This document shows, in pieces, positions 13,129 to 26,865 of a stretch of DNA of 64,000 nucleotides. Made by a program: the position numbers and the translations under genes. The notes below the pieces were generated by a model. That model made no database searches, was not told the DNA's origin, and worked only from the letters and a program-made list of their open reading frames with translations. Numbering within the stretch: the first letter of the stretch is position 1; each line of letters begins with the position of its first letter. Source of the stretch: Strongylocentrotus droebachiensis (lineage: Eukaryota > Echinodermata > Echinoidea > Camarodonta > Strongylocentrotidae); assembly GCA_035222895.1 (NCBI GenBank), contig JAVYIG010001834.1, positions 230,466 to 294,465 on the forward strand, read 5' to 3'.

Positions 13129-15299
13129 GTATAATTGTGCATGCCTATAATTCTACCCCTACATGAGCTCGTGGAGAGGGAATAGTAATAATCTGTACAA
13201 TATACTGTTGTATATTGAATATCTTAGACGTAAAAGATGAAATATGCTTTCGCAGATACAAATTAGTTTCAGAGATATCAATTCGACTTCTTTTCGTGGA
13301 TTTTCTTTGGATAATTACGTGTTTTACTTGGTAAATTAACTACCGGCCCATGCCCGTATGTTTGCCCGGCTATACCTCTATACATGTGCCCGAGGAGAGG
13401 CAAGACTAATTATTAGCCATGTAACTTATGTTGTATAAAGAATACCTGAAAGGTCAATCCAAAGAGATGCAGTTCTTCTTCTTCTTTGGGTTAAAGAGAA
13501 AGTTGAGTTCTGGTCATGCGATTGCATTGTGAAAGAAATGGTGTGGAATAGATCAGAAAAAGTTGATCATGCAGCATTTAAGTACTATTGGTGTGTACTG
13601 CAAGGTTCTGGATTCATCAACATCATAATAACTTTGGCCCAGTCTTGGTAAAGTAACAAGAACTGTACACAGAAAGATGTGTATGGGACTACACACATGC
13701 TGTCGGGCCTACTTACCCCTGGTAATCACATCGATTTCCTTATCTTTCTATATGCTCATTTCTCAGCCAGTATACATTTTCTACCAAAATTGTCTGGCAA
13801 ATGACATTCATTTGTAATCTTGATCATTCAGTGTAAGTTTCGTTTGATTCTGTGAGAATTCATTTTCTTTTCATACCAGAACTCAAGTTTATCCTTAAGT
13901 CTACCTCCTTTACAGTTGAAGATTCTTGCAGACTGATGAGTGTGTGTTTTTGCTTACGAGAGCCAGGTGCATGGTGCAAAACATGATGCAAGTAAAACGA
14001 TCCCGACCTCCCGTCAGGCAGTTAGAGACAACATAAGCTACATGGCTTATTACCCTCCCCTCTCATCTCCTCGGGCACATGAATTGTAGATATACAGGGA
14101 CGTTTAGTGAGTTGACCATGCATATAGATCTTTAATTATACTCCTAAGAAAAATCAATTTGGCACATTTGAAGGTGATGAACCCATATCATACAACAAAC
14201 TTGAATATCAAAAAGACCAATAAAGTAGCTAACACCCGATATCGACCTTTGAATTAAGGCGAGTCATATGTACAATCCCTTCGAAGAGCTCGAAACAAGG
14301 CAAGTGGGAAGTGGGAGGGCTCATACAAGGAAAACATGCATGGTCAACGTACAGCTTTTCATGTCACTCCGAAAGATATCACTGCAAAAAGCAAATAGCA
14401 TAAGTATACACTAACAATTGAAATTCATTACTCGTCATTGTGCATAACAGAGAGATAGGATCAACGATCCATCTACGCGATTCCGGATTATATACAATTC
14501 GCTTATGATTAGTAAGGTAAGGAGATAATTTTCTTTTTCGAAGATTAATGCTTTAATAATTATAGAGAGGTGTCAGGTTCTAGTAGCTACGTCGCTAAAC
14601 CGTAAATCACATGGTTCGCAGTTCAAGTTACGTTTCGTCACAATTAATGTCCTTTGGACGGATATTAATCTACATTTGCCATTCTCCATCCAGAAGTAGT
14701 AAATGTATGGGTATACTCGCTGGGAAGAAATTCCTTGAATGCTTGGGCTCATGTACTATGTTGGTGTGCCCGCCAACTATCTACATGAATGTGCCCATGC
14801 AGAGGGAATAGGAATATGAGTCGTATCGCTAGTGTTGTACGTGATATCAATCTACATTTGCCACTCTCAACCCAGAAGTAGTAAATGTATGGGTATAACC
14901 GGTGGGAAGAAATTCCTTGAAAGCTTGGGCTCATGTACTATGTTGGTGTGCCCGCCAACCATCTACATAAATGTGCCCATGCAGAGGGAATAGGAATATG
15001 AGTCGTATCGCTAGTGTTGTACGTTGATATTAATCTACATTTGCCACTCTCCACCCAGAAGTAGTAAATGTATGGGTATAACCGGTGGGAAGAAATTCCT
15101 TGAGAGCTTGGGCTCATGTACTATGTTGGTGTGCCCGCCAACCATCTACATGAATGTGCCCATGCAGAGGGAATAGGAATATGAGTCGTATCGCTAGTGT
15201 TGTACGTGATATCAATCTACATTTGCCACTCTCCACACAGAAGTAGTAAATGTATGGATATACCCGGTGGGAAGAAATTCCTTGAATGCTTGGGCTCAT
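13129..15299. repeat. Higher-order unit 6, 2,171 bp, 4 subunits
   Basis: Same spacer type as unit 5, but its subunit run is that of unit 1, including the rare CTCTCAACCCAG (near 14863). Spacer and subunit run have different nearest relatives, so the unit looks recombinant. Confidence 0.95.
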
Positions 15300-17828
15300 G
15301 TATAATTGTGCATGCCTATAATTCTACCCCTACATGAGCTCGTGGAGAGGGAATAGTAATAATCTGTACAATATACTGTTGTATATTGAATATCTTAGAC
15401 GTAAAAGATGAAATATGCTTTCGCAGATACAAATTAGTTTCAGAGATATCAATTCGACTTCTTTTCGTGGATTTTCTTTGGATAATTACGTGTTTTACTT
15501 GGTAAATTAACTACCGGCCCATGCCCGTATGTTTGCCCGGCTATACCTCTATACATGTGCCCGAGGAGAGGCAAGACTAATTATTAGCCATGTAACTTAT
15601 GTTGTATAAAGAATACCTGAAAGGTCAATCCAAAGAGATGCAGTTCTTCTTCTTCTTTGGGTTAAAGAGAAAGTTGAGTTCTGGTCATGCGATTGCATTG
15701 TGAAAGAAATGGTGTGGAATAGATCAGAAAAAGTTGATCATGCAGCATTTAAGTACTATTGGTGTGTACTGCAAGGTTCTGGATTCATCAACATCATAAT
15801 AACTTTGGCCCAGTCTTGGTAAAGTAACAAGAACTGTACACAGAAAGATGTGTATGGGACTACACACATGCTGTCGGGCCTACTTACCCCTGGTAATCAC
15901 ATCGATTTCCTTATCTTTCTATATGCTCATTTCTCAGCCAGTATACATTTTCTACCAAAATTGTCTGGCAAATGACATTCATTTGTAATCTTGATCATTC
16001 AGTGTAAGTTTCGTTTGATTCTGTGAGAATTCATTTTCTTTTCATACCAGAACTCAAGTTTATCCTTAAGTCTACCTCCTTTACAGTTGAAGATTCTTGC
16101 AGACTGATGAGTGTGTGTTTTTGCTTACGAGAGCCAGGTGCATGGTGCAAAACATGATGCAAGTAAAACGATCCCGACCTCCCGTCAGGCAGTTAGAGAC
16201 AACATAAGCTACATGGCTTATTACCCTCCCCTCTCATCTCCTCGGGCACATGAATTGTAGATATACAGGGACGTTTAGTGAGTTGACCATGCATATAGAT
16301 CTTTAATTATACTCCTAAGAAAAATCAATTTGGCACATTTGAAGGTGATGAACCCATATCATACAACAAACTTGAATATCAAAAAGACCAATAAAGTAGC
16401 TAACACCCGATATCGACCTTTGAATTAAGGCGAGTCATATGTACAATCCCTTCGAAGAGCTCGAAACAAGGCAAGTGGGAAGTGGGAGGGCTCATACAAG
16501 GAAAACATGCATGGTCAACGTACAGCTTTTCATGTCACTCCGAAAGATATCACTGCAAAAAGCAAATAGCATAAGTATACACTAACAATTGAAATTCATT
16601 ACTCGTCATTGTGCATAACAGAGAGATAGGATCAACGATCCATCTACGCGATTCCGGATTATATACAATTCGCTTATGATTAGTAAGGTAAGGAGATAAT
16701 TTTCTTTTTCGAAGATTAATGCTTTAATAATTATAGAGAGGTGTCAGGTTCTAGTAGCTACGTCGCTAAACCGTAAATCACATGGTTCGCAGTTCAAGTT
16801 ACGTTTCGTCACAATTAATGTCCTTTGGACGGATATTAATCTACATTTGCCATTCTCCATCCAGAAGTAGTAAATGTATGGGTATATTCGCTGGGAAGAA
16901 ATTCCTTGAATGCTTGGGCTCATGTACTATGTTGGTGTGCCCGCCAATTATCTACATGAATGCGCCCATGCAGAGGGAATAGGAATATGAGCCGTTTCCC
17001 TAGTGTTGTACGTGATATCAATCTACATTTGCCACTCTCCACCCAGAAGTAGATAATGTATGGATATACCCGGTGGGAAGAAATTCCTTGAATGCTTGGG
17101 CTCATGTACCATGTTGGTGTGCCCGCCAACCATCTATATTTGCTCATGCAGAGCGAATAGGAATATGAGTCGTATCGCTAGTGTTGTACGTTGATATTAA
17201 TCTACATTTGCCACTCTCCACCCAGAAGTAGTAAATGTATGGGTATAACCGGTGGGAAGAAATTCCTTGAATGCTTGGGCTCACGTACTATGTTGGTGTG
17301 CCCGCCTACCATCTACATGAATGTGCCCATGCAGAGGGAAAAGGAATATGAGTCGTATCGCTAGTGTTGTACGTTGATATTAATCTACATTTGCCACTCT
17401 CCACCCAGAAGTAGTAAATGTATGGGTATAACCGGTAGGAAGAAATTCCTTGAATGTTTGGGCTCATATACTATGTTGGTGTGCCCACAAACCATCTACA
17501 TTTGCTCATGCAGAGGGAATAGGAATATGAGTCGTATTGCTAGTGTTGTACGTTGATATTAATCTACATTAGCCACTCTCCACCCAGAAGTAGTAAATGT
17601 ATGGGTATAACCGGTGGGAAGAAATTCCTTGAAAGCTTGGGCTCATGTACTATGTTGGTGTGCCCGCCAACCATCTACATGAATGTGCCCATGCAGAGGG
17701 AATAGGAATATGAGTCGTATCGCTAGTGTTGTACGTGATATCAATCTACATTTGCCACTCTCCACACAGAAGTAGTAAATGTATGGATATACCCGGTGGG
17801 AAGAAATTCCTTGAATGCTTGGGCTCAT
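15300..17828. repeat. Higher-order unit 7, 2,529 bp, 6 subunits
   Basis: Returns to the six-subunit form of units 4 and 5, with a private CCGCCAATTATC at about 16941 in the first subunit. Confidence 0.95.
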
Positions 17829-20723
17829 GTATAATTGTGCATGCCTATAATTCTACCCCTACATGAGCTCGTGGAGAGGGAATAGTAATAATCTGTACAA
17901 TATACTGTTGTATATTGAATATCTTAGACGTAAAAGATGAAATATGCTTTCGCAGATACAAATTAGTTTCAGAGATATCAATTCGACTTCTTTTCGTGGA
18001 TTTTCTTTGGATAATTACGTGTTTTACTTGGTAAATTAACTACCGGCCCATGCCCGTATGTTTGCCCGGCTATACCTCTATACATGTGCCCGAGGAGAGG
18101 CAAGACTAATTATTAGCCATGTAACTTATGTTGTATAAAGAATACCTGAAAGGTCAATCCAAAGAGATGCAGTTCTTCTTCTTCTTTGGGTTAAAGAGAA
18201 AGTTGAGTTCTGGTCATGCGATTGCATTGTGAAAGAAATGGTGTGGAATGGATCAGAAAAAGTTGATCATGCAGCATTTAAGTACTATTGGTGTGTACTG
18301 CAAGGTTCTGGATTCATCAACATCATAATAACTTTGGCCCAGTCTTGGTAAAGTAACAAGAACTGTACACAGAAAGATGTGTATGGGACTACACACATGC
18401 TGTCGGGCCTACTTACCCCTGGTAATCACATCGATTTCCTTATCTTTCTATATGCTCATTTCTCAGCCAGTATACATTTTCTACCAAAATTGTCTGGCAA
18501 ATGACATTTATTTGTAATCTTGATCATTCAGTGTAAGTTTCGTTTGATTCTGTGAGAATTCATTTTCTTTTCATACCAGAACTCAAGTTTATCTTTAAGT
18601 CTACCTCCTTTACAGTTGAAGATTCTTGCAGACTGATGAGTGTGTGTTTTTGCTTACGAGAGCCAGGTGCATGGTGCAATACTATAAAGATGATGCAAGT
18701 AAAACGATCCCGACCTCCCGTCAGGCAGTTAGAGACAACATAAGCTACATGGCTTATTACCCTCCCCTCTCATCTCCCCGGGCACATGAATTGTAGATAT
18801 ACAGGGACGTTTAGTAAGTTGACCATGCATATAGATCTTTAATTATACTCCTAAGAAAAATCAATTTGGCACATTTTAAGGTGATGAACCCATATCATAC
18901 AACAAACTAGAATATCAAAAAGACCAATAAAGTAGATAACACCCGATATCGACCTTTGAATGGAGGCGATTAATATGTACAATCCCTTCGAAGAGCTCGA
19001 AACAAGGCAAGTGGGAAGTGGGAGGGCTCATACAAGGACAACGTGCATGGTCAATGTACAGCTTTTCATGTCACTCCGAAAGGTATCACTGCAAAAAGCA
19101 AATAGCATAAGTATACACTAACAATTGAAATTCCATTACTCGTCATTGTGCATAACAGAGAGATAGGATCAACGATCCATCTACGCGATTCCGGATTATA
19201 TACAATTCGCTTATGATTAGTAAGGTAAGGAGATAATTTTCTTTTTCGAAGATTAATGCTTTAATAATTATAGAGAGGTGTCAGGTTCTAGTAGCTACGT
19301 CGCTAAACTGTAAATCACATGGTTCGCAGTTCAAGTTACGTTTCGTCACAATTAATGTCCTTTGGACGGATATTAATCTACATTTGCCATTCTCCATCCA
19401 GAAGTAGTAAATGTATGGGTATAATCGCTGGGAAGAAATTCCTTGAATGCTTGGGCTCATGTACTATGTTGGTGTGCCCGCCAACTATCTACATGAATGC
19501 GCCCATGCAGAGGGAATAGGAATATGAGCCGTTTCCCTAGTGTTGTACGTGATATCAATCTACATTTGCCACTCTCCACCCAGAAGTAGATAATGTATGG
19601 ATATACCCGGTGGGAAGAAATTCCTTGAATGCTTGGGCTCATGTACTATGTTGGTGTGCCCGCCAACCATCTACATTTGCTCATGCAGAGCGAATAGGAA
19701 TATGAGTCGTATCGCTAGTGTTGTACGTTGATATTAATCTACATTTGCCACTCTCCACCCAGAAGTAGTAAATGTATGGGTATAACCGGTAGGAAGAAAT
19801 TCCTTGAATGTTTGGGCTCATGTACTATGTTGGTGTGCCCGCCTACCATCTACATGTGCTCATGGAGAGGGAATACGAATATGAGTCGTATTGCTAGTGT
19901 TGTACGTTGATATTAATCTACATTTGCCACTCTCCACCCAGAAGTAGATAATGTATGGATATACCCGGTGGGAAGAAATTCCTTGAATGCTTGGGCTCAT
20001 GTACTATGTTGGTGTGCCCGCCTACCATCTACATTTGCTCATGCAGAGGGAATAGGAATATGAGTCGTATCTCTAGTGTTATACGTTAATATTAATCTAC
20101 ATTTGCCACTCTCCACCCAGAAGTAGTAAATGTATGGGTATAACCGGTAGGAAGAAATTCCTTGAATGTTTGGGCTCATATACTATGTTGGTGTGCCCAC
20201 AAACCATCTACATTTGCTCATGCAGAGGGAATACGAATATGAGTCGTATTGCTAGTGTTGTACGTTGATATTAATCTACATTAGCCACTCTCCACCCATA
20301 AGTAGTAAATGTATGGGTATAACCGGTGGGAAGAAATTCCTTGAAAGCTTGGGCTCATGTACTATGTTGGTGTGCCCGCCAACCATCTACATGAATGTGC
20401 CCATGCAGAGGGAATAGGAATATGAGTCGTATCGCTAGTGTTGTACGTTGATATTAATCTACATTTGCCACTCTCCACCCAGAAGTAGTAAATGTATGGG
20501 TATACCCGGTGGGAAGAAAATCCTTGAGAGCTTGGGCTCATGTACTATGTTGGTGTGCCCGCCAACCATCTACATGAATGTGCCCATGCAGAGGGAATAG
20601 GAATATGAGTCGTATCGCTAGTGTTGTACGTGATATCAATCTACATTTGCCACTCTCCACACAGAAGTAGTAAATGTATGGATATACCCGGTGGGAAGAA
20701 ATTCCTTGAATGGTTGGGCTCAT
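17829..20723. repeat. Higher-order unit 8, 2,895 bp, 8 subunits
   Basis: Left part of the spacer is of the unit 5-7 type. The right part switches to a lineage with ACTATAAAGATG, CTCATCTCCCCGGGCAC and TTGAATGGAGGCGATTAAT. Subunits start near 19368, 19552, 19731, 19910, 20089, 20268, 20450 and 20632; one carries GTGTTATACGTTAATATT (about 20077). Confidence 0.95.
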
Positions 20724-23611
20724 GTATAATTGTGCATGCCTATAATTCTACCTCTACATGTGCTCGTGGAGAGGGAATAGTAATAATCTGTACAATATAC
20801 TGTTGTATATTGAATATCTTAGACGTAAAAGATGCTTTCGCAGATACAAATTAGTTTCAGAGATATCAATTCGACTTCTTTTCGTGGATTTTCTTTGGAT
20901 AATTACGTGTTTTACTTGGTAAATTAACTACCGGCCCCTGCCCGTAGGTTTGCCCGGCTATACCTCTATACATGTGCCCGAGGAGAGGCAAGACTAATTA
21001 TTAGCCATGTAACTTATGTTGTATAAAGAATACCTGAAAGGTCAACCCAAAGAGATGCAGTTCTTCTTCTTCTTTGGGTTAAAGAGAAAGTTGAGTTCTG
21101 GTCATGCGATTGCATTGTGAAAGAAATGGTGTGGAATGGATCAGAAAAAGTTGATCATGCAGCATTTAAGTACTATTGGTGTGTACTGCAAGGTTCTGGA
21201 TTCATCAACATCATAATAACTTTGGCCCAGTCTTGGTAAAGTAACAAGAACTGTACACAGAAAGATGTGTATGGGACTACACACATGCTGTCGGGCCTAC
21301 TTACCCCTGGTAATCACATCGATTTCCTTATCTTTCTATATGCTCATTTCTCAGCCAGTATACATTTTCTACCAAAATTGTCTGGCAAATGACATTTATT
21401 TGTAATCTTGATCATTCAGTGTAAGTTTCGTTTGATTCTGTGAGAATTCATTTTCTTTTCATACCAGAACTCAAGTTTATCTTTAAGTCTACCTCCTTTA
21501 CAGTTGAAGATTCTTGCAGACTGATGAGTGTGTGTTTTTGCTTACGAGAGCCAGGTGCATGGTGCAATACTATAAAGATGATGCAAGTAAAACGATCCCG
21601 ACCTCCCGTCAGGCAGTTAGAGACAACATAAGCTACATGGCTTATTACCCTCCCCTCTCATCTCCCCGGGCACATGAATTGTAGATATACAGGGACGTTT
21701 AGTAAGTTGACCATGCATATAGATCTTTAATTATACTCCTAAGAAAAATCAATTTGGCACATTTGAAGGTGATGAACCCATATCATACAACAAACTAGAA
21801 TATCAAAAAGACCAATAAAGTAGATAACACCCGATATCAACCTTTGAATGGAGGCGATTAATATGTACAATCCCTTCGAAGAGCTCGAAACAAGGCAAGT
21901 GGGAAGTGGGAGGGCTCATACAAGGACAACGTGCATGGTCAATGTACAGCTTTTCATGTCACTCCGAAAGGTATCACTGCAAAAAGCAAATAGCATAAGT
22001 ATACACTAACAATTGAAATTCCATTACTCGTCATTGTGCATAACAGAGAGATAGGATCAACGATCCATCTACGCGATTCCGGATTATATACAATTCGCTT
22101 ATGATTAGTAAGGTAAGGAGATAATTTTCTTTTTCGAAGATTAATGCTTTAATAATTATAGAGAGGTGTCAGGTTCTAGTAGCTACGTCGCTAAACTGTA
22201 AATCACATGGTTCGCAGTTCAAGTTACGTTTCGTCACAATTAATGTCCTTTGGACGGATATTAATCTACATTTGCCATTCTCCATCCAGAAGTAGTAAAT
22301 GTATGGGTATAATCGCTGGGAAGAAATTCCTTGAATGCTTGGGCTCATGTACTATGTTGGTGTGCCCGCCAACTATCTACATGAATGCGCCCATGCAGAG
22401 GGAATAGGAATATGAGCCGTTTCCCTAGTGTTGTACGTGATATCAATCTACATTTGCCACTCTCCACCCAGAAGTAGATAATGTATGGATATACCCGGTG
22501 GGAAGAAATTCCTTGAATGCTTGGGCTCATGTACTATGTTGGTGTGCCCGCCAACCATCTACATTTGCTCATGCAGAGCGAATAGGAATATGAGTCGTAT
22601 CGCTAGTGTTGTACGTTGATATTAATCTACATTTGCCACTCTCCACCCAGAAGTAGTAAATGTATGGGTATAACCGGTAGGAAGAAATTCCTTGAATGTT
22701 TGGGCTCATGTACTATGTTGGTGTGCCCGCCTACCATCTACATGTGCTCATGGAGAGGGAATACGAATATGAGTCGTATTGCTAGTGTTGTACGTTGATA
22801 TTAATCTACATTTGCCACTCTCCACCCAGAAGTAGATAATGTATGGATATACCCGGTGGGAAGAAATTCCTTGAATGCTTGGGCTCATGTACTATGTTGG
22901 TGTGCCCGCCTACCATCTACATTTGCTCATGCAGAGGGAATAGGAATATGAGTCGTATCTCTAGTGTTATACGTTAATATTAATCTACATTTGCCACTCT
23001 CCACCCAGAAGTAGTAAATGTATGGGTATAACCGGTAGGAAGAAATTCCTTGAATGTTTGGGCTCATATACTATGTTGGTGTGCCCACAAACCATCTACA
23101 TTTGCTCATGCAGAGGGAATACGAATATGAGTCGTATTGCTAGTGTTGTACGTTGATATTAATCTACATTAGCCACTCTCCACCCATAAGTAGTAAATGT
23201 ATGGGTATAACCGGTGGGAAGAAATTCCTTGAAAGCTTGGGCTCATGTACTATGTTGGTGTGCCCGCCAACCATCTACATGAATGTGCCCATGCAGAGGG
23301 AATAGGAATATGAGTCGTATCGCTAGTGTTGTACGTTGATATTAATCTACATTTGCCACTCTCCACCCAGAAGTAGTAAATGTATGGGTATACCCGGTGG
23401 GAAGAAAATCCTTGAGAGCTTGGGCTCATGTACTATGTTGGTGTGCCCGCCAACCATCTACATGAATGTGCCCATGCAGAGGGAATAGGAATATGAGTCG
23501 TATCGCTAGTGTTGTACGTGATATCAATCTACATTTGCCACTCTCCACACAGAAGTAGTAAATGTATGGATATACCCGGTGGGAAGAAATTCCTTGAATG
23601 GTTGGGCTCAT
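20724..23611. repeat. Higher-order unit 9, 2,888 bp, 8 subunits
   Basis: Subunit order matches unit 8 at an offset of 2,888 bp, including the GTGTTATACGTTAATATT variant (about 22965). The spacer start has a short deletion (AAAAGATGCTTTCGC, near 20827) not present in unit 8. Confidence 0.95.
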
Positions 23612-26600
23612 GTATAATTGTGCATGCCTATAATTCTACCTCTACATGTGCTCGTGGAGAGGGAATAGTAATAATCTCTACAATATACTGTTGTATATTG
23701 AATATCTTAGACGTAAAAGATGCTTTCGCACATACAAATTAGTTTCAGAGATATCAATTCGACTTCTTTTCGTGGATTTTCTTTGGATAATTACGTGTTT
23801 TACTTGGTAAATTAACTACCGGCCCCTGCCCGTAGGTTTGCCCGGCTATACCTCTATACATGTGCCCGAGGAGAGGCAAGACTAATTATTAGCCATGTAA
23901 CTTATGTTGTATAAAGAATACCTGAAAGGTCAACCCAAAGAGATGCAGTTCTTCTTCTTCTTTGGGTTAAAGAGAAAGTTGAGTTCTGGTCATGCGATTG
24001 CATTGTGAAAGAAAAGGTGTGGAATGGATCAGAAAAAGTTGATCATGCAGCATTTAAGTACTATTTGTGTGTACTGCAAGGTTCTGGATTCATCAACATC
24101 ATAATAACTTTGGCCCAGTCTTGGTAAAGTAACAAGAACTGTACACAGAAAGATGTGTATGGGACTACACACATGCTGTCGGGCCTACTTACCCCTGGTA
24201 ATCACATCGATTTCCTTATCTTTCTATATGCTCATTTCTCAGCCAGTATACATTTTCTACCAAAATTGTCTGGCAAATGACATTTATTTGTAATCTTGAT
24301 CATTCAGTGTAAGTTTCGTTTGATTCTGTGAGAATTCATTTTCTTTTCATACCAGAACTCAAGTTTATCTTTAAGTCTACCTCCTTTACAGTTGAAGATT
24401 ATTGCAGACTGATGAGTGTGTGTTTTTGCTTACGAGAGCCAGGTGCATGGTGCAATACTATAAACATGATGCAAGTAAAACGATCCCGACCTCCTGTCAG
24501 GCAGTTAGAGACAACATAAGCTACATGGCTTATTACCCTCCCCACTCATCTCCTCGGACACATGAATTGTAGATATACAGGGACGTTTAGTGAGTTGACC
24601 ATGCATATAGATCTTTAATTATACTCCTAAGAAAAATCAATTTGGCACATTTGAAGGTGATGAACCCATATCATACAACAAACTTGAATATCAAAAAGAC
24701 CAATAAAGTAGATAACACCCGATATCGACCTTTGAATTAAGGCGAGTCATATGTACAATCCCTTCGAAGAGCTCGAAACAAGGCAAGTGGGAAGTGGGAG
24801 GGCTCATACAAGGAAAACATGCATGGTCAACGTACAGCTTTTCATGTCACTCCGAAAGATATCACTGCAAAAAGCAAATAGCATAAGTATACACTAACAA
24901 TTGAAATTCATTACTCGTCATTGTGCATAACAGAGAGATAGGATCAACGATCCATCTACGCGATTCCGGATTATATACAATTCGCTTATGATTAGTAAGG
25001 TAAGGAGATAATTTTCTTTTTCGAAGATTAATGCTTTAATACTTATAGAGAGGTGTCAGGTTCTAGTAGCTACGTCGCTAAACTGTAAATCACATGGTTC
25101 GCAGTTCAAGTTACGTTTCGTCACAATTAATGTCCTTTGGACGGATATTAATCTACATTTGCCATTCTCCATCCAGAAGTAGTAAATGTATGGGTATACT
25201 CGCTGGGAAGAAATTCCTTGAATGCTTGGGCTCATGTACTATGTTGGTGTGCCCGCCAACTATCTACATGAATGTGCCCATGCAGAGGGAATAGGAATAT
25301 GAGCCGTTTCACTAGTGTTGTACGTGATATCAATCTACATTTGCCACTCTCCACCCAGAAGTAGATAATGTATGGATATACCCGGTGGGAAGAAATTCCT
25401 TGAATGCTTGGGCTCATGTACTATGTTGGTGTGCCCGCCAACCATCTACATTTGCTCATGCAGAGCGAATAGGAATATGAGTCGTATCGCTAGTGCTGTA
25501 CGTTGATATTAATCTACATTTGCCACTCTCCACCCAGAAGTAGTAAATGTATGGGTATAACCGGTGGGAAGAAATTCCTTGAATGTTTGGGCTCATGTAC
25601 TATGTTGGTGTGCCCACAAACCATCTACATTTGCTCATGCAGAGGGAATACGAATATGAGTCGTATTGCAAGTGTTGTACGTTGATATTAATCTACATTA
25701 GCCACTCTCCACCCAGAAGTAGTAAATGTATGTGTATACCCGTTCGGAAGAAATTCCTTGAAAGCTTGGGCTCATGTACTATGTTGGTGTGCCCGCCAAC
25801 CATCTACATGAATGTGCCCATGCAGAGGGAATAGGAATATGAGTCGTATCGCTAGTGTTGTACGTGATATCAATCTACATTTGCCACTCTCCACACAGAA
25901 GTAGTAAATGTATGGGTATAACCGGTGGGAAGAAATTCCTTGAAAGCTTGGGCTCATGTACTATGTTGGTGTGCCCGCCAACCATCTACATGAATGTGCC
26001 CATGCAGAGGGAATAGGAATATGAGTCGTATCGCTAGTGTTGTACGTGATATCAATCTACATTTGCCACTCTCCACACAGAAGTAGTAAATGTATGGGTA
26101 TAACCGGTGGGAAGAAATTCCTTGAAAGCTTGGGCTCATGTACTATGTTGGTGTGCCCGCCTACCATCTACATGAATGTGCCAATGCAGAGGGAATAGGA
26201 ATATGAGCCGTTTCACTAGTGTTGTACGTGATATCAATCTACATTTGCCACTCTCCACCCAGAAGTAGTAAATGTATGGGTATAACCGGTAGGAAGAAAT
26301 TCCTTGAATGTTTGGGCTCATATACTATGTTGGTGTGCCCACAAACCATCTACATTTGCTCATGCAGAGGGAATACGAATATGAGTCGTATTGCTAGTGT
26401 TGTACGTTGATATTAATCTACATTAGCCACTCTCCACCCAGAAGTAGTAAATGTATGGGTATAACCGGTGGGAAGAAATTCCTTGAAAGCTTGGGCTCAT
26501 GTACTATGTTGGTGTGCCCGCCAACCATCTACATAAATGTGCCCATGCAGAGGGAATAGGAATATGAGTCGTATCGCTAGTGTTGTACGTTGATATTAAT

Positions 26601-26865
26601 CTACATTTGCCATTCTCCACCCAGAAGTAGTAAATGTATGGGTATACCCGGTGGGAAGAAAATCCTTGAGAGCTTGGGCTCATGTACTATGTTGGTGTGC
26701 CCGCCAACCATCTACATGAATGTGCCCATGCAGAGGGAATAGGAATATGAGTCGTATCGCTAGTGTTGTACGTGATATCAATCTACATTTGCCACTCTCC
26801 ACACAGAAGTAGTAAATGTATGGATATACCCGGTGGGAAGAAATTCCTTGAATGGTTGGGCTCAT
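23612..26865. repeat. Higher-order unit 10, 3,254 bp, 10 subunits
   Basis: The spacer begins like unit 9 (same short deletion at about 23717) and then switches, before about 24012, to the lineage of units 2 and 11 (GAAAAGGTG, ACTATAAACATG, CTCGGACAC). Subunits start near 25143, 25327, 25506, 25684, 25868, 26050, 26229, 26409, 26590 and 26772. Two consecutive subunits (25868 and 26050) are nearly identical. Confidence 0.94.
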
